Source: Lentimicrobium sp. L6 (GTDB taxonomy: Bacteria > Bacteroidota > Bacteroidia > Bacteroidales > UBA12170). From it: a DNA stretch of 64,000 bases. The notes under the pieces are model-generated. The model was not told the DNA's origin. It saw only the letters and a list, made by a program, of their open reading frames with translations, and ran no database searches. Made by a program: the position numbers and the translations under genes. Below are positions 17,732-25,718 of the stretch, piece by piece (position 1 is the first letter of the stretch; every line of letters starts with the position of its first letter). The stretch lies in assembly GCF_013166655.1 (NCBI RefSeq), contig NZ_JABKCA010000020.1:1-64000 (forward strand). The letters are read 5' to 3'.

Positions 17732-20365
17732 ATGATACGTTTTTTAAGCATTGAAGGACTATATGACCAATTAACGAAACTGCAATCCATTTTAAAGAAA
17801 ACATGGACAGATTCGGATTTTATAAATGTTCCAAGTACTGAATCCCTGCTCCTGTTTGCCAAAGACCACCAACCCGACATCATATTTTTAAGCTTTAATG
17901 CTTCGAAGAAAAATGGCATTGATCTCTGCAAAGAATTAAAGATAGACTCCTCTGTTTCTCACATTCCAATAGTATTTATCTATTCTTCTGAAGAAGATAA
18001 AAACCTACGAATAAAAGCTTTAGAGGAGGGTGCTGACGCGTTTTTATCCAGTCCTATAGATGAAGTCAATTTGATAGCACAAGTTAATTTACTACTAAAA
18101 TTAAAAACAGCTAAAAAGCCAGTAGATGAAACTCATATTTTACTCAAAAAGGCTGAAGAAGAAATAGAGAATCTAAAAAAGACTGAGAAAAAATTGCGTG
18201 ATATATTTGGGAGTATGAGCGAAGGTTTTTCCATTCAAGATGTGATAATTGATGAAGCTGGAAACCCTATTGACTTAAGGTTTATGGAGGCTAATCCTGC
18301 ATTTGAAAAGCAAACAGGTTTAATAAATGACCAAACCCTAGGACATACCCTCCTCGAATTATTCCCTACTTCGGAAGATTATTGGATTAAACGATATGGA
18401 AAGGTTGGGATTACCGGAGAACCCATCTCTTTTGAAGCTATGTTTGGCCCATTAAATATTTTTTATCGTGTGAATGCCTTTCAAACAGCACCCAACCAAT
18501 TTGGTGTTCTCTTTACTGATATCAACGAGAAAAAACTTCATGAAATAGAATTAACAAAAGCCAAAGAAAGGGCTGAAGAAAGTGAGAGAAGCCTTAAAAG
18601 AGGTCAAGTCATTGCTAAAATGGGCTTTTGGAACATTCATATTGAAACGAATGAGGTGACAGGCTCAGATGAACTATTGAAAATTTTCGAATTAGAGAAA
18701 GGAAACCTAACTGTAGACACCTTCCTGCAGGTGGTACATCCAGATGACAGTGAAATGGATCTTCTCCATATCAATAATGGTATAGAAAATGGAATTCCTT
18801 GGGAAATTGAACATCGTTTACTATTTCCTGATGGCAGAATCAAATGGATAAATGTTGTAGGTGAACCTGAAAAAAACGATAAAAATGAAGTTAAATCAAT
18901 AATAGGAATTGTTCAAGATATTACTTCACGCAAGAATGCCGAAATGGCTCTAAAACAAAGTAGAGACAGAGAAAAACTCATGGCAGATATCGTTAAAGAG
19001 TCTTCTATTGGTATAGCCATTGGTTATCCTAATGGCAAGCTTGGCATGTGTAATAAAGCTTATCAAACCATTACTGGCTATACGGAGGAGGAATTACAAA
19101 ACCTGAATTGGAATAAGGTATTAACTCCTCCTGAGTGGGAAGAACCAGAAACTATCAAACTACAAGAACTTCATCGAACAAAAAAGCCTGTTAGCTATGA
19201 AAAGGAGTATTTTAAAAAAGATGGTTCTAGAGTACCTATAGAACTTTTAGTGCATCCTCGCTTTGATAATAAAGGTGAAGTTGAATACTATTTTGCATTT
19301 GTAACTGATATTACTAAAGAAAAGGAAAACTTGGCTTCATTGCAAAATAGTGAAATACGATACAAGACATTATTTAATGATTCGCCTATACCTTTATGGG
19401 AAGAGGACTTCACTGAACTTACTCAATTCTTTAATACACTTAAGAATAAAGGAGTAAAAGATTTAAATAAGTACTTTGATGAGTTTCCTAATGAATTATC
19501 TGCTTGTACAAAAATGGTTAAAATAATCGATGTTAATAAAGCCACATTAGCATTACATAGCGCAGAAAACAAAGAACAATTGATTGGGAAGTTAGACAAA
19601 ACATTTACGAAAAATTCTTTCAATGTTTTTAGAGAAGAATTAGTTACTGTTTTTAATGGTGAAAATTATTATGAATCAGAAGCTGAGGTAAAGGCCTTAA
19701 CTGGAGAAGTAAAAAATATCCATATTACTTTAAAAATTGACCAAAGCTCAAAAGAAAGGGTACGAGCATTATTGGCCACCGCAGATATTACAGAAAGAAA
19801 ACAAATATTTGAAGAGCTTGAAAATCGAAACAATTATATTGAAGCCATTATGGAAAATATGCCCATAGGTTTTGCAGTCAATACTATTGATGATGGAAAT
19901 GTTAAATATTTAAACAAACTATTCGAAACTATTTATGGCTGGCCCAAAGAGGTATTAACCAATACGAGCATATTTTTTGAAAAAGTTTTTCCTGAGAAAG
20001 AATATCATGATAAGATGAAAACAAAAATCGTTTCTGATATGCAGAGTGGCGATCCAAAAAGAATGAGGTGGAACAACCTAAAGATTACTACCAATAAAGG
20101 TGAGACACGCTATGTATTAGCTTATAATATTCCATTAATCGATCAAAACATTATGATTTCAACTGTTCAAGATGTTACAAAAAGAAAGGAGGCAGAAGAA
20201 AAAATCAACAAACAATTAAGTGAATTACAACGCTGGCACGATACCATGATCAACAGAGAAGAAAAAACCATCGAGTTAAAAATTGAGATTAACCGATTAC
20301 TCCAGAAATTAGGACAACCCATTAAATATTCTAGTGTTTTGGATGTTAATTCAAAAGAGGAATAA
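17732..20365 (+). CDS. Multi-PAS signalling protein with degenerate receiver and no output domain
   Basis: This 877-residue cytoplasmic protein starts with a receiver-like domain (~residues 1-125). Its phospho-acceptor region reads PDIIFLSFNASKKNG where LLDxxMPxxxG is expected, and the conserved C-terminal Lys-Pro reads SSPID. It should therefore not be phosphorylated. A short coiled coil is followed by about five PAS domains (~155-270, 290-405, 410-530, 535-690, 700-825); several end in the usual DIT.RK.AE pattern. The C-terminus is a coiled coil (LSELQRWHDTMINREEKTIE, then LKIEINRLLQKLG), a tail found on PAS proteins without a kinase domain. No kinase, cyclase or DNA-binding output is present, so it probably acts through protein contacts. 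I prefer ATG 17732 over the GTG at 17726. It lies just upstream of the TonB-YfiR-kinase operon. Confidence 0.85.
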   Translation: MIRFLSIEGLYDQLTKLQSILKKTWTDSDFINVPSTESLLLFAKDHQPDIIFLSFNASKKNGIDLCKELKIDSSVSHIPIVFIYSSEEDKNLRIKALEEGADAFLSSPIDEVNLIAQVNLLLKLKTAKKPVDETHILLKKAEEEIENLKKTEKKLRDIFGSMSEGFSIQDVIIDEAGNPIDLRFMEANPAFEKQTGLINDQTLGHTLLELFPTSEDYWIKRYGKVGITGEPISFEAMFGPLNIFYRVNAFQTAPNQFGVLFTDINEKKLHEIELTKAKERAEESERSLKRGQVIAKMGFWNIHIETNEVTGSDELLKIFELEKGNLTVDTFLQVVHPDDSEMDLLHINNGIENGIPWEIEHRLLFPDGRIKWINVVGEPEKNDKNEVKSIIGIVQDITSRKNAEMALKQSRDREKLMADIVKESSIGIAIGYPNGKLGMCNKAYQTITGYTEEELQNLNWNKVLTPPEWEEPETIKLQELHRTKKPVSYEKEYFKKDGSRVPIELLVHPRFDNKGEVEYYFAFVTDITKEKENLASLQNSEIRYKTLFNDSPIPLWEEDFTELTQFFNTLKNKGVKDLNKYFDEFPNELSACTKMVKIIDVNKATLALHSAENKEQLIGKLDKTFTKNSFNVFREELVTVFNGENYYESEAEVKALTGEVKNIHITLKIDQSSKERVRALLATADITERKQIFEELENRNNYIEAIMENMPIGFAVNTIDDGNVKYLNKLFETIYGWPKEVLTNTSIFFEKVFPEKEYHDKMKTKIVSDMQSGDPKRMRWNNLKITTNKGETRYVLAYNIPLIDQNIMISTVQDVTKRKEAEEKINKQLSELQRWHDTMINREEKTIELKIEINRLLQKLGQPIKYSSVLDVNSKEE

Positions 20366-20457
20366 GCACTGAAAGCAAACCGCAATAAACAACTCATATA
20401 CAAGCCATTCCAAATTAAAAAGATAGCATACGAGCATAAACAAATGAAATATTTAAG

Positions 20458-20465
20458 TATATTTG
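20458..20465 (+). promoter_or_regulatory. -7 promoter element of the TonB-YfiR-kinase operon
   Basis: TATATTTG, 18 bases upstream of the ATG at 20484. This suggests the five-gene operon is transcribed independently of the PAS-protein gene, which ends ~90 bases earlier. Confidence 0.55.
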
Positions 20466-20483
20466 GTAACTAAATGAAATTAT

Positions 20484-22799
20484 ATGAAAAAACTTATACA
20501 ATATTGCATTATCATTCAATGTCTGTTTTTTCTATCACCATTCTCTTGGGGACAAAGTACAGCTGAAACTTTAAAAGCTAAAGATCTTGTTGAGCTCTCT
20601 TTTCAAGAATTAATGAACATTCAAATTAAAACCGGTACTTTAACTGGTCTTGAACGTTCAAAAACTCCTGCAACACTAACCATAATTACACAGCAAGATA
20701 TTGAAAGCACTCCTGCTAGAAATCTATTAGACCTACTGGAGATTTATGTTCCTAGTGGAACCTTTGTAAATCATTGGCTTGGTCCTCGCATTGGTATTCG
20801 TGGTATTATGAGTGATCAAAATAATTCTTTTCTCTTGATAGTTAATGGGGAACAAATGAACCTGAGATATAATAATGGCCCATTTTTCGAAATCCTAAAT
20901 AAAGACCTTTCAGATATTGAAAAAATTGAGATCATCAGCGGACCAGGTTCTGTTACATATGGACCAGGAGCCATTGGCGGGGTCATTTCTATTACGACTA
21001 TTTCTGCAAAAAATGCTGATAAAGCTAATATTGGAATAACTCATGATTTCACCTATCGCTATTCTTATTTAAATGGCCAATATTCTCATAAAAACAAATC
21101 ATTTTCTGCTTCGATATTTGGTTCTATTGGGAAATCTGATGGGATAAAAGACCCTGAATTTTATTATATCGATCGTGCCCATGGCTATGGTTATGGTTTT
21201 ATGTCAAGTACATGGGGAAACAAAGGAAAAGGAAGTCCTGCGCCAAACTTTTATGCTGATTTTGACAATAGACCAGAAGCAAAAGTACAATTAGACATCA
21301 ACTTCTTAAAGGAGTTCCGGTTTTTAGCTCGATACACTAGTTTTAGCTTTGTCAAACAAACCCAACAAGGAAAGTCCATTGAAGGCCCAGCATTTTCAGG
21401 ACATTATGGTCAACAATTTACATCTTCACTAAGAAATGAACATCAGTTTTCTAATAAAATCGAATTACAAACTAATGTTGGCTTCCAATCTCAAAGCATA
21501 GGAGATATACAACTCTATCAAGGAGACAAAAAACCATTTCATGATATCACTCAAAGAAATGGTTCATACAGTGAAAATAGACTGAACTTCCAATCCCTAT
21601 TAAACTATCAACCTGGTAAAAAGTTAAAATTAGCTTTGGGTGTAGAATATAATTATTGGTATTACGGAACAGAATGGGGGAAATCCAAAGATTCTTTTGT
21701 CATGGACTTTGCACCACCTGTTAAATTTGCAGTTAAAGATTCTAATTCTGGCTTTTATCAACAGTATAATGAAAATGGTATTGTTACCCTTATTGAATCG
21801 CCAATTGATGCCCACCAAATATCTAGTTTTTTTGAGCTTAACTACCAAGTTTTTGATAAAACCACCATTTTGCTCTCTGGTAGAGTAGACAAACACAATT
21901 TGGCTAAAATCGCATTTTCACCAAGAATAGCTTTAATTCAAGAAATAAATAAAAATAATTATGTAAAACTTATTGCTCAACAATCGGTTAGATTACCGAA
22001 TTTCAGGGAGTTATATACCATCAGATATACAAATGATGAATATCCTAATCCTGAGAAGATAAAAGGGATTGAGCTAATCTATTCTAGCCTTATTTTACAA
22101 AACTTCACCATGAATCTTTCGACTTTTTATCGGTCTCTTAATCAAATAGCATGGACAGAAAATGAAAAATCAGAATTAATTGGTAATTATAATACAGCAG
22201 GTTTTGTTGTGGATTTATCCTATAAAAAAAAGAAATTGGGCATAAGACTTAACTATTCTTTTACCAAACAATTGAATTGGGATCCAGAATTTGAACTCAA
22301 TACCTATTTATCAAACATAGGATTAGATAGCTTAGACATTCCCATGAATGATGCTGGAAATAATAGAATTAATAATTTCCCTCAACACCAAATTAAACTT
22401 ATCACAAACTATCAATTCAATTCGTCCTTTTCTGCACATTTTAATGCACGATTTGCCTCGGAATACGGACAAATAGATATGTTAAATATGTTTAGAGATA
22501 TCCATAATAACTATGGTGATACCCCTACCCAAATCGAAATGAATGATATATATAATGATGTAACTGATAAAGGATATGCAAAACCATCCTTTACTTCTAA
22601 TCTTTCTATTTCTTATCACTTCGATATTAGTAAGACTGATTTTGCATTTACTGCTTATGTTATGAATTTATTCTCGGTCAATCATGTAAGATATGTTTTT
22701 CAATATTGGGAGGATGGAAATAATAGGCAATATCCCAGACAAGTTGGATTCATTAATGAACCACGTAGTTTTGGTTTTCGTTTAACAGCTAAGTTTTAA
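20484..22799 (+). CDS. TonB-dependent outer-membrane receptor
   Basis: This 771-residue protein has a signal peptide ending near SPFSWGQS. A short region with LVELSFQELMNIQIKTGT precedes the plug domain (~residues 60-185: TPATLTIITQQDIESTPARN, GPRIGIRGI and the plug end IEIISGPGSVTYGPGAIGG). The rest is a 22-strand-type beta-barrel ending in the outer-membrane C-terminal signature (RSFGFRLTAKF, terminal Phe). It has no SusC-type CarboxypepD-like N-terminal domain and no SusD partner, so it is not a glycan SusCD pair. It is the first gene of an operon with YfiR (11-base gap) and a phosphorelay. It may import, or sense, a small ligand whose presence is relayed to the kinase. The ligand is not readable. 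Confidence 0.9.
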   Translation: MKKLIQYCIIIQCLFFLSPFSWGQSTAETLKAKDLVELSFQELMNIQIKTGTLTGLERSKTPATLTIITQQDIESTPARNLLDLLEIYVPSGTFVNHWLGPRIGIRGIMSDQNNSFLLIVNGEQMNLRYNNGPFFEILNKDLSDIEKIEIISGPGSVTYGPGAIGGVISITTISAKNADKANIGITHDFTYRYSYLNGQYSHKNKSFSASIFGSIGKSDGIKDPEFYYIDRAHGYGYGFMSSTWGNKGKGSPAPNFYADFDNRPEAKVQLDINFLKEFRFLARYTSFSFVKQTQQGKSIEGPAFSGHYGQQFTSSLRNEHQFSNKIELQTNVGFQSQSIGDIQLYQGDKKPFHDITQRNGSYSENRLNFQSLLNYQPGKKLKLALGVEYNYWYYGTEWGKSKDSFVMDFAPPVKFAVKDSNSGFYQQYNENGIVTLIESPIDAHQISSFFELNYQVFDKTTILLSGRVDKHNLAKIAFSPRIALIQEINKNNYVKLIAQQSVRLPNFRELYTIRYTNDEYPNPEKIKGIELIYSSLILQNFTMNLSTFYRSLNQIAWTENEKSELIGNYNTAGFVVDLSYKKKKLGIRLNYSFTKQLNWDPEFELNTYLSNIGLDSLDIPMNDAGNNRINNFPQHQIKLITNYQFNSSFSAHFNARFASEYGQIDMLNMFRDIHNNYGDTPTQIEMNDIYNDVTDKGYAKPSFTSNLSISYHFDISKTDFAFTAYVMNLFSVNHVRYVFQYWEDGNNRQYPRQVGFINEPRSFGFRLTAKF

Positions 22800-22810
22800 T
22801 AGAATAGAAA

Positions 22811-23341
22811 ATGAAAATCAGAAAAATTCAAATCTTATTATTTCTCCTTATGCTGATGAGCTCCATCCAAGCTCAAGTATCAGAAAACGAATTTAAAGCC
22901 GCTTTTATTGAGCGTTTTACTCGTTTTGTGGAATGGCCCATGGAGTTTAACAGCGAAAGCGATACATTTAAAATCGTGGTCATTGGAGAAACACCTATTC
23001 AAAAATCTCTTGATGAATTATTTGAAAACACCAATATCAAAAAATTAGATGTAGAAATAAAATACACCAATGAAATACAAGATATCAAAGAGGCTAACTT
23101 GGTATATATCTCTTCAAGTGAAAAAAACAGAATCGCTGAAATCCTTTCTTTCACAAATGAATACCCAATACTCACCATAAGTGGGTCAGAAGGGTTTGGA
23201 GTAAAGGGAATACACATAAACATGTATATTGAGGATAATCATATCCGTTATGAAATTAATGAAGAATCCATTAAAAATTCTAATCTGAATGTTAGTAGTC
23301 TCCTACTCAATTCGGCAAAAATTGTAGAAACAGATGAATAA
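22811..23341 (+). CDS. YfiR family periplasmic protein (DUF4154)
   Basis: This 176-residue protein has a signal peptide (cleavage near SSIQAQ). The mature part matches the YfiR/DUF4154 family: EFKAAFIERFTRFVEWP near the N-terminus, a central VVIGETPIQKSLDEL segment, an ANLVYIS strand, the ISGSEGFGVKGIHINMYIED motif, and the closing INEESIKNSNLNVSSLL pattern. In Pseudomonas, YfiR is a periplasmic inhibitor of the CHASE8-domain diguanylate cyclase YfiN. Here the next gene, overlapping by 8 bases, encodes a CHASE8-like sensor with a histidine kinase output. The same periplasmic contact is therefore inferred. The mature protein contains no cysteine, so the disulfide-based redox control described for Pseudomonas YfiR cannot operate. 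Confidence 0.87.
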   Translation: MKIRKIQILLFLLMLMSSIQAQVSENEFKAAFIERFTRFVEWPMEFNSESDTFKIVVIGETPIQKSLDELFENTNIKKLDVEIKYTNEIQDIKEANLVYISSSEKNRIAEILSFTNEYPILTISGSEGFGVKGIHINMYIEDNHIRYEINEESIKNSNLNVSSLLLNSAKIVETDE

Positions 23342-25262
23342 GCCAAACTACATAAATAATTTGTCGATTAAAAATAAGATGATAGCCATTATTCTATTCA
23401 TTACTTTTTTGACCATTAGTATAGGGTTTACATTCATTAGTTTATGGAATACTAACAGATTGAAAAATGAAATACATTCTGGGCTTATACTGAATGCCAA
23501 ATTAGTGGCTAGTTATTGTATTGCTCCTTTAACATTTGACGATAATCAACAAGCGACCGAACTCTTATCACAATTAAAAAACATCAATTTTATCGAAGTA
23601 GCAATATTGTATAGTAAGGATGGTGAAGTATTCGCTCAATATTATGAAGATGAAAATCACAATAAAAAATCACCGCTTTCGATTAATAATACAAACACTT
23701 TTAAAGATGATTATTTTTATATAACTGAAAACGTCATTTTCCAAAATGAACAATATGGAACCCTTTTTATTAAAGCAAACTCAAATGCCCTCATTCAGGC
23801 TAAAAGAAACATGCTCATCATTCTTTCTATACTTCTGATCATTCTAATTCTATTATCATTGATTTTAGCCAATTCGATGCAGAAACACATCTCTCAGCCT
23901 ATATTAACATTAAGTAATCATGTTAATAAAATGGCATCTAACCAAGATTTTTCGGAATCCATTTCAAAAAAATATAACGACGAGGTAGGTTTACTATATG
24001 ATGGTTTTAATAATTTCTTAAACCAGATAAACATCAGACAAGAAGAACGAGATATTGCCATGTCCGCTTTAATTGAAAGTGAAGAACGCAATCAAATTCT
24101 CTTGAACTTCTCACCTGTGGGCCTCGTATTAAGCAAAATGGATGGCACATTTATAGAAGTTAATTCTTCTTTTGAAAAGATATTAGGAATGGATAATCCT
24201 GAAATTCTAAAGCTCAGCTATCATGATATCAGTCCTAAAAAATACCATTTGGAGGATGATAAACAATTTGAAACCTTAGTAAAAACGGGGAAATATGGTC
24301 CTTACGAGAAAGAATTCATCAATCGTAACGGAGATTTAGTTCCTGTTAATCTTAGTGGAATCATCTTAGAAAGAGATGGTGAAGAATTCATTTGGTCAAG
24401 TATTGAAGATATTACAGAACGTAAAAAAGCGGAAGAGGAAATTCATGAATTATTGAGGGCCTCTAAAAAATCTGGAATTGTTTTGCTTAGTGTTTTGGAA
24501 GACGAGAGATTTGCACGAGAAGAAATTAAAAAGCTGAACGAGAACCTAGAAAAACGAGTTAAAGAGAGAACTCAACAGCTCGAATCTGCAAACAAAGAAA
24601 TGGAGGCTTTTAGTTATTCGGTTTCACATGATTTAAGAGCTCCTCTGCGGCATATTAATGGATATATAGATATGCTTAGGAGACAATTCCCAGAATCCAT
24701 ATCCACAATAGGTATGAGATATATGGATATCATAGCTGATTCTGCTCATGAAATGGGACAATTAATTGATGATTTACTACAGTTTTCTCGAACAGGACGG
24801 CAAGAAATGAAAAAATCAGATGTAGATATGAATTTAGTCTTTGAACAAGCCTACCAAAGAGCCATTTCCAATTCCGAAGACAGAAATATTATTTGGAAAA
24901 AGAAAAAACTTCCTATTACTTATTGCGACAAGTCTTTGATTAAACAAGTGTGGGTTAACCTTTTAAACAATGCTATAAAATTCACAAAAGAGAAGGAAAA
25001 TGCAATAATTGAAATTGATTATCAAGAAAATGAAAAATATTTTGTATTTTGCCTATCCGATAATGGTGTTGGTTTTGACATGAAATATGCTGATAAATTA
25101 TTCGGAGTATTTCAGCGCCTACATTCAAAATCAGAATATGAGGGAACAGGTATAGGACTAGCTAATGTTCAAAGAATTATAATACGTCACAATGGAGAAA
25201 TTTGGGCTAAAGCAGAACCTAATAAAGGAGCTGCATTTTATTTCACAATACCAAAATGCTAG
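23334..25262 (+). CDS. Membrane histidine kinase: CHASE8-like sensor, HAMP, PAS, HisKA, HATPase
   Basis: This is a 642-residue sensor kinase. TM1 (~16-38) and TM2 (~159-181) bracket a ~120-residue periplasmic domain. Its LNAKLVASYCIAPLTFDDNQ and EVAILYSKDGEVFAQYYEDE segments are the CHASE8 signature seen in YfiN. HAMP (~181-233) and one PAS domain (~245-365) follow, then a coiled coil and HisKA with the phospho-acceptor His ~432 in FSYSVSHDLRAPLRHINGY. The ATPase domain has N-box VWVNLLNNAIKF, G1 SDNGVGFD and G2 GTGIGLANV. It resembles the bacteriophytochrome-type kinases that pair with Rcp1-like regulators. It overlaps yfiR by 8 bases (translational coupling) and is followed by a response regulator 11 bases downstream. 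Confidence 0.92.
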   Translation: MNKPNYINNLSIKNKMIAIILFITFLTISIGFTFISLWNTNRLKNEIHSGLILNAKLVASYCIAPLTFDDNQQATELLSQLKNINFIEVAILYSKDGEVFAQYYEDENHNKKSPLSINNTNTFKDDYFYITENVIFQNEQYGTLFIKANSNALIQAKRNMLIILSILLIILILLSLILANSMQKHISQPILTLSNHVNKMASNQDFSESISKKYNDEVGLLYDGFNNFLNQINIRQEERDIAMSALIESEERNQILLNFSPVGLVLSKMDGTFIEVNSSFEKILGMDNPEILKLSYHDISPKKYHLEDDKQFETLVKTGKYGPYEKEFINRNGDLVPVNLSGIILERDGEEFIWSSIEDITERKKAEEEIHELLRASKKSGIVLLSVLEDERFAREEIKKLNENLEKRVKERTQQLESANKEMEAFSYSVSHDLRAPLRHINGYIDMLRRQFPESISTIGMRYMDIIADSAHEMGQLIDDLLQFSRTGRQEMKKSDVDMNLVFEQAYQRAISNSEDRNIIWKKKKLPITYCDKSLIKQVWVNLLNNAIKFTKEKENAIIEIDYQENEKYFVFCLSDNGVGFDMKYADKLFGVFQRLHSKSEYEGTGIGLANVQRIIIRHNGEIWAKAEPNKGAAFYFTIPKC

Positions 25263-25266
25263 GAGG
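25261..25266 (+). promoter_or_regulatory. Unusual Shine-Dalgarno sequence AGGAGG
   Basis: A perfect AGGAGG sits 7 bases upstream of the ATG at 25274, right after the kinase stop codon. Most genes here lack such a site, so it fixes the start at 25274 rather than the in-frame ATG at 25256 and suggests strong translation of the response regulator relative to the kinase. Confidence 0.65.
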
Positions 25267-25273
25267 AAAAAAA

Positions 25274-25714
25274 ATGAATAAACTAAAACCAATATTATTA
25301 GTTGAGGATGATCCTAGAGATGCCGAATTAACCATTATGGCTCTTGCAGATCATAATCTATCAAATAGAGTTACCCATGTAAATGATGGTGTAGAAGCTT
25401 TAGAGTTTTTACGCTACCAGGGGAAATTTGCTGATAGAGAAAGGGAAATCCCTGCTGTAATTCTCTTGGATATTAAAATGCCTAAAATGGATGGAATAGA
25501 AGTATTAGAAATTATACGTAATGATAATACACTAAAAACCCTCCCCATCGTTATGCTATCATCCTCCCGTGAGGATCCTGATTTACAAAAATGCTACGCT
25601 TTAGGTGTTAATGCCTATGTTGTAAAGCCCGTTGATTTTAAAGAATTTATAGACTCAGTAAAAAATATTGGAATATTTTGGGCTCTTATTAATGAAATCC
25701 CATCAAATAAATAG
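25274..25714 (+). CDS. Single-domain response regulator (Rcp1-like)
   Basis: This 146-residue stand-alone receiver has an acidic pair in LLVEDDPRDAEL, phospho-acceptor Asp in VILLDIKMPKMDG, conserved Ser/Thr region VMLSSSRE and Lys in YVVKPVD. The N-terminal DDPRDAEL and the long alpha loop before the phosphorylation strand (FLRYQGKFADREREIPAV) are typical of the Rcp1 group that accepts phosphate from phytochrome-like kinases such as the one just upstream. There is no output domain, so it should act as a phosphate shuttle or through protein binding. It is placed between the CHASE8 kinase and the hybrid protein (4-base gap), which makes it the obvious middle step of a phosphorelay. Confidence 0.93.
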   Translation: MNKLKPILLVEDDPRDAELTIMALADHNLSNRVTHVNDGVEALEFLRYQGKFADREREIPAVILLDIKMPKMDGIEVLEIIRNDNTLKTLPIVMLSSSREDPDLQKCYALGVNAYVVKPVDFKEFIDSVKNIGIFWALINEIPSNK

Positions 25715-25718
25715 ATAA

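Noticed and set aside
20484-22799. SusC-type polysaccharide utilisation locus
   Set aside because: There is no SusD partner, no glycoside hydrolase beside it and no N-terminal carboxypeptidase-like domain; the receptor belongs with the signalling operon.
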